64,000 bases of DNA, taken from Winogradskyella arenosi. GTDB lineage: Bacteria > Bacteroidota > Bacteroidia > Flavobacteriales > Flavobacteriaceae. This document shows positions 57,946 to 64,000 of this stretch, piece after piece. A program made the position numbers and the translations under genes. Below the pieces are notes generated by a model. That model saw nothing but the letters and a program-made list of their open reading frames with translations, did not search any database and was not told where the DNA came from. The stretch spans positions 62,001-126,000 of the forward strand of contig NZ_QPJO01000006.1 in assembly GCF_003337305.1 (NCBI RefSeq), given 5' to 3'. Numbering within the stretch: the first letter of the stretch is position 1; each line of letters begins with the position of its first letter.

Positions 57946-59724
57946 ATGAAGCTTCAAGAAACTTTAGAATTACATGTAAAAGCAGCGATACAAGCGTTGT
58001 TTGAAAAGGAATTACCATCAGTAGAATTTCAAGCAACTCGCAAGGAGTTTGCAGGAGATGTAACCGTGGTTGTATTCCCTATGTTACGTGTAGTAAAAGG
58101 TAACCCTGTGGTTATTGGCGAGCAAGTTGGTCAATATTTACAAGATCATGTAGATTTAGTCAAAGGATTTAATGTAGTTAAAGGATTTTTAAATATTGAA
58201 ATTAGTGATCAGTATTATTTCGATTTCTTTCAATCTATAAAAAACGATGATCAGTTTGGTTTTGTAAAGCAAACCGATGATAAAGCGATTATGGTGGAGT
58301 ATTCTTCGCCTAATACTAATAAACCTTTGCATTTAGGACATGTTAGAAATGTGCTTTTAGGGTATAGTGTTTCAGAAATTTTAAAGGCTTCAGGAAGAAA
58401 AGTTTATAAAACGCAAATTATCAATGATAGAGGAATTCATATTTGTAAAAGTATGTTGGCTTATCAGAAGTTTGGTGAAGGTGAGACTCCAACAGAAACC
58501 TTAAAAGGCGATAAATTAGTTGGGAATTACTACGTAAAATTCGATCAAGAATATAAGTCTGAAATTGAAGAATTAGTAGCCCAAGGCCAATCGGAAGAAG
58601 CCGCTAAAAAGAATGCCCCAGTATTATTAGAGGCTCAAGAAATGCTTTTAAAGTGGGAAGCTGGTGATGCAGAAGTGGTTGCTCTTTGGGAAAAAATGAA
58701 CCAGTGGGTTTATGATGGTTTTGATGTGACTTATAAAAATATAGGGGTAGATTTCGATACCTATTATTACGAAAGTAACACCTATTTATTAGGAAAGGAG
58801 TTTGTTGCTGAAGGTTTAAAAACCGGAGTCTTTTTTAAGAAAGAAGATGGCTCGGTGTGGTGCGATTTAACGGAAGATGGATTAGACGAAAAAATTGTTT
58901 TGCGTAGTGATGGTACTGCTGTTTATATGACGCAAGATATTGGGACGGCTATACAACGTATTAAAGATTACCCTGATGTAGGAGGGATGGTTTATACCGT
59001 AGGAAATGAGCAAGACTACCACTTTAAAGTGTTGTTTTTAATCTTGAAGAAATTAGGATTTGAATGGGCTGAAAACTTATTTCATTTAAGTTATGGTATG
59101 GTCGATTTACCAAGCGGGAAAATGAAGAGTAGAGAAGGAACTGTTGTTGATGCTGATGATTTAATACAGGAGATGTCCGATACTGCTGAAGAAATTTCTA
59201 AAGAGTTAGGTAAACTTGAAGACTATTCCGAATCAGAGAAAAAAGCACTTTACAGAACTATTGGTTTAGGAGCGCTTAAATATTACATCCTAAAAGTAGA
59301 CCCTAAAAAACGAATTTTATTTGATCCTAAAGAGTCTATCGATTTCCAAGGGAATACAGGGCCGTTTATTCAGTATACTTATGCTAGAATTCAATCTATT
59401 TTAAGAAAAGCGAATAGTGAGGCGTCTGAAACTAGCGATGTAACAACTTTTAACTTCCATGAAAAAGAAAAACAATTAATAAAGCAATTAGAGCAATTCC
59501 CTGAAGTTATTCAGAATGCAGCAGATCAGCATAGTCCTGCTTTAATTGCTAACTATACGTATGAATTGGTGAAGGACTTTAATTCGTTCTACCAAAATGT
59601 CTCTATTCTTGGAGCCGATACAGAAGCCGAAAAAACATTTAGAGTGGCCTTATCTAAAACGGTAAGCCAAACTATTAAAAATGCTTTAGCGGTATTAGGT
59701 ATAGAAGTTCCAGAACGTATGTAG
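57946..59724 (+). CDS. argS: Arginyl-tRNA synthetase
   Basis: A 592-residue class I synthetase that charges tRNA-Arg. The N-terminal domain (about 1-110) binds the tRNA elbow. The HIGH motif is His129-Leu-Gly-His132 (PLHLGHVRN), and the KMSKS counterpart is Lys392-Met-Lys-Ser-Arg396. GNTGPFIQYTYARIQSI and the DALR-type anticodon-binding end (ALSKTVSQTIKNALAVLGIEVPERM) complete it. Normal length. It is a single gene with its own terminator. Confidence 0.97.
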   Translation: MKLQETLELHVKAAIQALFEKELPSVEFQATRKEFAGDVTVVVFPMLRVVKGNPVVIGEQVGQYLQDHVDLVKGFNVVKGFLNIEISDQYYFDFFQSIKNDDQFGFVKQTDDKAIMVEYSSPNTNKPLHLGHVRNVLLGYSVSEILKASGRKVYKTQIINDRGIHICKSMLAYQKFGEGETPTETLKGDKLVGNYYVKFDQEYKSEIEELVAQGQSEEAAKKNAPVLLEAQEMLLKWEAGDAEVVALWEKMNQWVYDGFDVTYKNIGVDFDTYYYESNTYLLGKEFVAEGLKTGVFFKKEDGSVWCDLTEDGLDEKIVLRSDGTAVYMTQDIGTAIQRIKDYPDVGGMVYTVGNEQDYHFKVLFLILKKLGFEWAENLFHLSYGMVDLPSGKMKSREGTVVDADDLIQEMSDTAEEISKELGKLEDYSESEKKALYRTIGLGALKYYILKVDPKKRILFDPKESIDFQGNTGPFIQYTYARIQSILRKANSEASETSDVTTFNFHEKEKQLIKQLEQFPEVIQNAADQHSPALIANYTYELVKDFNSFYQNVSILGADTEAEKTFRVALSKTVSQTIKNALAVLGIEVPERM

Positions 59725-59787
59725 TCATTTGGCTTAAACATGCCTTAATTAATATCCTTATAATATTTTGAGTATTATAAGATGAGT

Positions 59788-59835
59788 AACGGTTTCTTAG
59801 TCTTTTTATAAAGATGAAGAAACCGTTTCTTTTTT
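59788..59835 (+). terminator. Intrinsic terminator after argS
   Basis: AACGGTTTCTT (59788-59798) pairs perfectly with AAGAAACCGTT (59817-59827). The 18-base loop contains a small inner stem. It is followed by TTCTTTTTT. Confidence 0.87.
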
Positions 59836-59853
59836 AAGATTCATAGAGGGTTG

Positions 59854-59875
59854 TTTTTTTTTTTTTTTTTTTTTT
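59854..59875 (+). repeat. 22-nt poly-T tract upstream of the gene at 59951
   Basis: An unbroken run of 22 T, 75 bases before the start codon of the gene at 59951. Such runs slip in length during replication. It is not part of the argS terminator, which ends earlier. The exact length may also reflect sequencing error. Confidence 0.8.
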
Positions 59876-59950
59876 AACATTCTGAATACGAGTAGTTTCT
59901 GCTGTTTTTCGTATCTTAAGGATGTTGTTGATTCATTAAATCTTATTGTT

Positions 59951-61243
59951 ATGGAAAAATCTTACCGATTAAAATCTTTAGGTGTTACCCTTATAACACT
60001 TTGTTTTGGGCTTTTCTTTTTAAACGCTCAATCGGATTTCAAAACTTATCAGGGAACAGTTATAGATGGTGTAACGGAAGAGGCTATTGAGTTAGCGAGT
60101 CTTAATGTTTTAAAAACGAACATTAGTACCATTTCAAATTCGGAAGGCGCCTTTACATTAAAAGTTCCTGAAGCCCATCTTAATTCTAAATTAAAAATCG
60201 CTTACTTAGGGTATAATTCTTACGTTATCCCTTTATCAGAATTAGAGAATGATAAAGCGGTTATTAAACTTTATAAAGCCGTTACAGCCTTATCTCCTGT
60301 AAGTATTTCCGCTTTTAAAAATGCAGAACGTTTAGTTCGAAAAATATTTGAAGACAAGCATCACAATGTTGGGACCCCCTCAGTATTTATGACGGCTTTT
60401 TATAGAGAGACCATCAAACGCCGTAATCGAAATGTCTCTCTTACTGAAGCCGTTGTTAATATCTTAAAAGAACCTAATACCTCACAGCAGCGTGATGCTA
60501 TTCAATTGAGCAAGGCCAGAAAGAGTACCGATTATAAACGTCTCGATACCGTGTCTGTAAAATTACAAGGAGGTCCGTTTTCTACGATTTATATGGATAT
60601 CATGAAATATCCTGAATACATTTTTACGGATAAAAGTATTTCTGGATATCAATTTTCTTTCGATACGCCTTCGGTAATTAATAATCGTTCGGTTTACGTG
60701 GTGAATTTTGTGCCTAAAAGTGAAAAGCAACCGATTAAGTATCTAGGGAAACTTTACGTAGACGTAGAATCTTTAGCTTTAGTCAGTGCACATTATACCT
60801 TAGATCTTAGCGATCAGAAACAAGCTAGAAATTTATTGGTGAAGAAAAAACCTCGAGATGTTATTGTCTATCCTTTAGAAGCTAATTATCGTGTAGACTA
60901 TCAGCAAAAAGGAGACCAATGGTACTACAGTTATTCAAATTTAAATTTGACCTTTAAGGTGAATAAAAAACGTCAGTTGTTTAATAAGGTTTATACCCTT
61001 GCTAGTGAAATGGCGGTGACGGATTGGGAAGTTAATAGTGAGATAAAACGGATAAAAAATAAAGATAGATTAAAGCCTACCGTAATTATTACGGATGCGA
61101 TTTCCGGATTTTCAGATCCTAACTTTTGGGGGAAATACAATCTTATAGAACCTAATAAATCTATAGAATCTGCTATTGATAAGATTCGAAAAAATATTAA
61201 AAAGCAAAAGAAACGCGAAAATAAGAACACTGCAAATGGCTAG
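59951..61243 (+). CDS. Secreted protein with an N-terminal carboxypeptidase-regulatory-like domain
   Basis: A 430-residue exported protein. After a signal peptide (about 1-26, ending LFFLNAQ), residues ~30-105 form a carboxypeptidase-regulatory-like beta sandwich (YQGTVIDGVTEEAIELAS, NSEGAFTLKVPE, IAYLGYNSYVIPL). The remaining ~300 residues include a FVPKSEKQPIKYLGKLYVDVESL segment, as in Flavobacterial proteins of the CarboxypepD_reg-2 class, and a lysine-rich end (KKQKKRENK). The function is unknown. Its upstream region carries the poly-T tract. Confidence 0.7.
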   Translation: MEKSYRLKSLGVTLITLCFGLFFLNAQSDFKTYQGTVIDGVTEEAIELASLNVLKTNISTISNSEGAFTLKVPEAHLNSKLKIAYLGYNSYVIPLSELENDKAVIKLYKAVTALSPVSISAFKNAERLVRKIFEDKHHNVGTPSVFMTAFYRETIKRRNRNVSLTEAVVNILKEPNTSQQRDAIQLSKARKSTDYKRLDTVSVKLQGGPFSTIYMDIMKYPEYIFTDKSISGYQFSFDTPSVINNRSVYVVNFVPKSEKQPIKYLGKLYVDVESLALVSAHYTLDLSDQKQARNLLVKKKPRDVIVYPLEANYRVDYQQKGDQWYYSYSNLNLTFKVNKKRQLFNKVYTLASEMAVTDWEVNSEIKRIKNKDRLKPTVIITDAISGFSDPNFWGKYNLIEPNKSIESAIDKIRKNIKKQKKRENKNTANG

Positions 61244-61279
61244 ATCATAGTCATAAAAATTATAAATTGTGTTAGTCTG

Positions 61280-61309
61280 AACGTCTGCCTTCCCTAAGGT
61301 GGACGTTTT
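61280..61309. terminator. Bidirectional hairpin terminator between convergent genes
   Basis: AACGTC (61280-61285) with GACGTT (61302-61307), and inside it CCTT (61288-61291) with AAGG (61296-61299). It lies between the stop at 61243 and the stop of the TonB receptor at 61365. T-runs on both sides are short. Confidence 0.6.
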
Positions 61310-61364
61310 CAGTTAAGGACGTAACTTATGCTGAGGTTATAGCGTGTGCGACGTAAAGCTTTTA

Positions 61365-63680
61365 CTAAAAATTAATTCTCACACTAAAATTAGGCGTGAA
61401 TTTCAAGGATTCATTGTTAATTTCTGAAAGCGCTCCTTCAGCATCCTTAATATAGTAACGGTTAATAATATTGGTGTGATTAAAAATATTCCAAAGTGCA
61501 ATACCAACTTCAGTATTACTAGTGTCAGAGAGGTCTATACGGTAGGACGCTGAGACGTCTGTTCTAAAATAATCCTCTAAACGTGCACCGTTAGGACTCT
61601 TGTATTGTATCGTATTGGTATTAGGGTCTTGAGATTCTGAAGGTAAGGTATACGGCCGTCCTGAATGCCAATTAAAACTCATGCCTAGTTGTAAAGCGTT
61701 TTTATTGTAGGTGAGCGAAGCGTTAGCAACATGTCTTAAATCTAAGGTGTTTGGAAATAACTCGCCTTGATTTAAAGTTTCAAAATGGTAATCATTTTTA
61801 CTATATGTATAGCCCAACCAAGTATTAAACAGGCCTAAGCGTTTATGAATTAAAAAATCAACCCCTCGTACTTTGTAAGATCCTATGGTGTTTATAAACT
61901 GATATTGGTTCTGAAACCCTTGGCTTCTCGTAGTGATATCATTGACCACTTTATAATAGCCTTCTACAGAGACTAGTAAATTATTATGGTTATAGCTAAG
62001 GCCTAAAGAGGCTTGTTCGCTTGTCATTAAAGGCACGTCATTACCATTGGCTAATTGCCAACGACGCTTTTCTATACCGAAAAAATCTTGTTGTAGATCG
62101 ATGATTTGTGTAATGGATTGGCTTTTTAATTCGCCTAAAATTTCAAGTCTGAAAAAATCAAAAAACTGATAATTTACCGAAAACCGAGGTTCTATTTTAA
62201 AGCTGGCTAATTGGTCAAAATAATTAATTCTAGACCCCAATCTAATATGGGTTTTACGAGAAGGGGTGTACCATTCAATTTCACCGAATAAGGCATGAGA
62301 TCGTATGATTTCTTTCGTATAACTCGTAAAATTTGGAGCGCTTACATCTTCAAAATAAGCCACACTGACTTCATTAAATTGATAGCCTGTATTAATATTC
62401 AGATCCGTATTTACGGTTTTTGTAAAGTCTAAGCGTAAACCATAGTCTTCAACTTTATTTTCTTGTGTTAGTACAAGATTATCGTGTACGTTTTCATTTT
62501 TGGCATCTAAGTCGTACTGCGAATAATAAAGTTCAATAGTGCTTTTAAACTGGTTATTGAACGCTTTTGTATAATTGGCGCTTGCCCCGTAGGTCAATTG
62601 GTTGAGTTTACTTTTTGTTTCTTCTAAACGGTGTTCTGTAGAAATGTAGGCTTGGTTGTAATCCAAACGATTCCGAATCGCTAAAGCATTAAACCTGAAT
62701 TTTGAAGTTGCATTAATATCGTATAAAAACTTCGCATTAAAATCGTAAAATAAAAATCGTTCGTCTAAGGCTAAAGCATTGTTTGTGGCATTGCTGTTAT
62801 TGAGTTCAGAATCTTGAAAGATGCGTTTAAAATAGGCATCATAAGTTTGGGTCACCATCACATCTGTATAGGCGCGTCTGGCCGAAAGTTGAATTTCGGA
62901 TTTTGGAGATATCGGGGTTTTGGCAAATCCGTCAACACTGAGAAGATTACCACCAATGCTGGCTTGCGTTTTATGGTCAATGACATCTTTACTTTTAATA
63001 GCAATGGTACTTGATACGGCATCGCCAAACCGTGCACTCGTTCCATTTTTTGAAATAGAAATCTCTTCCGTGAGATAGGGATTAAACGCTGAAATTAATC
63101 CGAAGAAATGTCCCGATTGATACATGCGAATCCCTTCGTATAAAATTAAATTTTGGTCGTTGGTTCCGCCTCTAATATTAATGTTAGAGATTCGTTCGTC
63201 TATACTGATAATTCCAGGTAAATTTTGAATAATTTGTAAAACATCCGGTTCTATAAGACCAGGGAGCATATTAAAGCCTTTAGTGTTCGCTTTAATGGTT
63301 CCGTTGTTTAATTTTGAAATACCCTTGGTTAAATAATTGGTCACAACGACTTCATTAAGACGCTGTGTGTGCTGAGGCTCATTTTTGACAGCTTTTAGCG
63401 CAATGGTTATAAACCGACTATTTAAAATTTTAAAATTTAAAGGGGTGTTAGTGCGGAGTTCCTGTAAGGCTTCTTCTAAAGAATAATTAGGATTTAAAGG
63501 CTTTACTGATAGGTTTGCAATGGTTTGAGGTTCATAAGAAAACGTGACCTGATGTTTTTTTTCTAATACGGAAAGAATCTGTATAAGTGGCAGTGCATTG
63601 GGCTGCGTTTGGCTATAGGCCAACGGTGATAGGGATAAGCTTAGTAAGAAAGATATTAAAATGAGTAGGGGCTTATTCAC
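61365..63680 (-). CDS. TonB-dependent receptor with N-terminal STN-like domain
   Basis: A 771-residue outer-membrane receptor. The start is GTG 63680, overlapping the FecR stop by eight bases; no ATG is available before the signal peptide (LLILISFLLSLSLSPLAYSQ). Residues ~28-92 are a secretin/TonB short N-terminal domain (VTFSYEPQTIANLSVK), which in FecA-type receptors signals to the FecR anti-sigma factor. A plug (INIRGGTNDQNLILYEGIRM) and barrel follow, ending FTPNFSVRINF with a final Phe. The coupling to FecR fits a cell-surface signalling cassette. The ligand is unknown. Confidence 0.88.
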   Translation of the reverse strand: MNKPLLILISFLLSLSLSPLAYSQTQPNALPLIQILSVLEKKHQVTFSYEPQTIANLSVKPLNPNYSLEEALQELRTNTPLNFKILNSRFITIALKAVKNEPQHTQRLNEVVVTNYLTKGISKLNNGTIKANTKGFNMLPGLIEPDVLQIIQNLPGIISIDERISNINIRGGTNDQNLILYEGIRMYQSGHFFGLISAFNPYLTEEISISKNGTSARFGDAVSSTIAIKSKDVIDHKTQASIGGNLLSVDGFAKTPISPKSEIQLSARRAYTDVMVTQTYDAYFKRIFQDSELNNSNATNNALALDERFLFYDFNAKFLYDINATSKFRFNALAIRNRLDYNQAYISTEHRLEETKSKLNQLTYGASANYTKAFNNQFKSTIELYYSQYDLDAKNENVHDNLVLTQENKVEDYGLRLDFTKTVNTDLNINTGYQFNEVSVAYFEDVSAPNFTSYTKEIIRSHALFGEIEWYTPSRKTHIRLGSRINYFDQLASFKIEPRFSVNYQFFDFFRLEILGELKSQSITQIIDLQQDFFGIEKRRWQLANGNDVPLMTSEQASLGLSYNHNNLLVSVEGYYKVVNDITTRSQGFQNQYQFINTIGSYKVRGVDFLIHKRLGLFNTWLGYTYSKNDYHFETLNQGELFPNTLDLRHVANASLTYNKNALQLGMSFNWHSGRPYTLPSESQDPNTNTIQYKSPNGARLEDYFRTDVSASYRIDLSDTSNTEVGIALWNIFNHTNIINRYYIKDAEGALSEINNESLKFTPNFSVRINF

Positions 63681-64000
63681 GTTGTATTAAAATAGACTTT
63701 CCTGAAATAGTATAGTTTAAATTTAAGGGAATTGTAACAGATTGCAAGGCTAAATCTAAATCATTATGCGTAAAACTTCCGGTAAACAAACGCGAGCTAT
63801 CAATATCTTGAGGTGTTATCGTAATGTCGTATTGGTTTTCTAACTCCATAAGAACATATTGTAAGGGTACACTTTTAAAACTACTTTCTCCTAAAAGCCA
63901 TTCCGGTTGTTCTGGGTTATTTGCTGTTTTGGTTGAGGTCATACCGTAAATAGAGCTGTAGGTATCTCCCGGTTTTAAATTAAAGGATTGATCTTGATGT
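63673..64000 (-). CDS. FecR-family anti-sigma factor, C-terminal part (runs off the window)
   Basis: The minus-strand frame is open to base 64000, so an ATG inside it at 63942 need not be the start. The visible 108 residues include LKPGDTYSSIYG and LGESSFKSVPLQYVLMELEN, then YDITITPQDIDSSRLFTGSF and a final SGKSILIQRE. This is the C-terminal (DUF4974-like) domain that follows FecR in Bacteroidetes. FecR binds an ECF sigma factor and is released on a receptor signal. The sigma gene should lie upstream, outside the window. Confidence 0.82.
   Translation of the reverse strand, partial: HQDQSFNLKPGDTYSSIYGMTSTKTANNPEQPEWLLGESSFKSVPLQYVLMELENQYDITITPQDIDSSRLFTGSFTHNDLDLALQSVTIPLNLNYTISGKSILIQRE

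Noticed and set aside
59854-59875. Poly-T tract as the T-run of the argS terminator
   Set aside because: The argS hairpin already has its own T-run ending near 59835; the poly-T is separated by an unstructured stretch.

Overview
The window comes from an AT-rich chromosome of the Bacteroidetes, most likely the family Flavobacteriaceae. The evidence is a SusC/SusD pair, a T9SS-type C-terminal sorting domain, a FecR/TonB-receptor cassette, promoters of the TTTG-N19-TAnnTTTG type, A-rich translation starts without Shine-Dalgarno sequences, and a str-S10-spc-alpha ribosomal run with no tuf, map or adk. I saw no tRNA, rRNA, CRISPR array, insertion sequence or prophage gene. This is mostly core chromosome.

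Layout. 1-6013 (minus strand): an edge fragment, two tandem paralogous membrane proteins, a B12-binding radical SAM protein, a tRNA-dihydrouridine synthase, a small secreted protein and a PaiB-like protein. 6249-9871 (plus): RadC, a polysaccharide-deacetylase-family protein overlapping a YjjG-type nucleotidase, and a secreted protein of unknown function. 9876-12861: RarA, a rhomboid protease and RlmB. 12926-21308 (minus): SusD and SusC, then an Omp85-like outer-membrane protein with a T9SS-secreted aryl-sulfotransferase-like protein. 21487-38857 (plus): rpsL-rpsG-fusA-rpsJ, the S10 and spc genes, secY, infA, rpmJ, rpsM, rpsK, rpsD, rpoA and rplQ. 39152-44489 (plus): carA, eno, citrate synthase and an amidinotransferase-superfamily enzyme, with clear terminators. 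44622-49417 (minus): rsfS-ftsH, then a LUD-domain gene, cdsA, psd and an acyl-CoA-binding protein in a tightly overlapping cluster. 49512-55347: birA, an SRPBCC protein, pyrE, a NUDIX hydrolase, an M14 metallopeptidase and a CtlX-type hydrolase. 55393-64000: a TPR histidine kinase, argS, a secreted carboxypeptidase-regulatory-domain protein, and a TonB receptor coupled to FecR, which runs off the window.

How the genes work together. The centre makes the translation machinery (ribosomal proteins, EF-G, IF-1), the alpha subunit of RNA polymerase and the SecY channel. Several flanking genes also act on RNA or the ribosome (DUS, RlmB, RsfS, ArgS). The outer-membrane genes (SusCD, FecR/TonB receptor, Omp85-like, T9SS cargo) handle uptake and secretion across the envelope. 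CdsA and Psd supply phosphatidylethanolamine.

The most interesting unexplained sequence is non-coding and lies inside the ribosomal run. The rpsJ-rplC spacer holds several hairpins, including two tandem 37-nt repeats whose palindromes differ by a paired G-C to T.G change. The rpsK-rpsD spacer has a 12-bp inverted repeat around a promoter, and rpsH has its own leader hairpin. Other points are a B12 radical SAM protein with CX4CX2C spacing, a degraded TPR gene before argS, and a 22-nt poly-T tract upstream of the gene at 59951.
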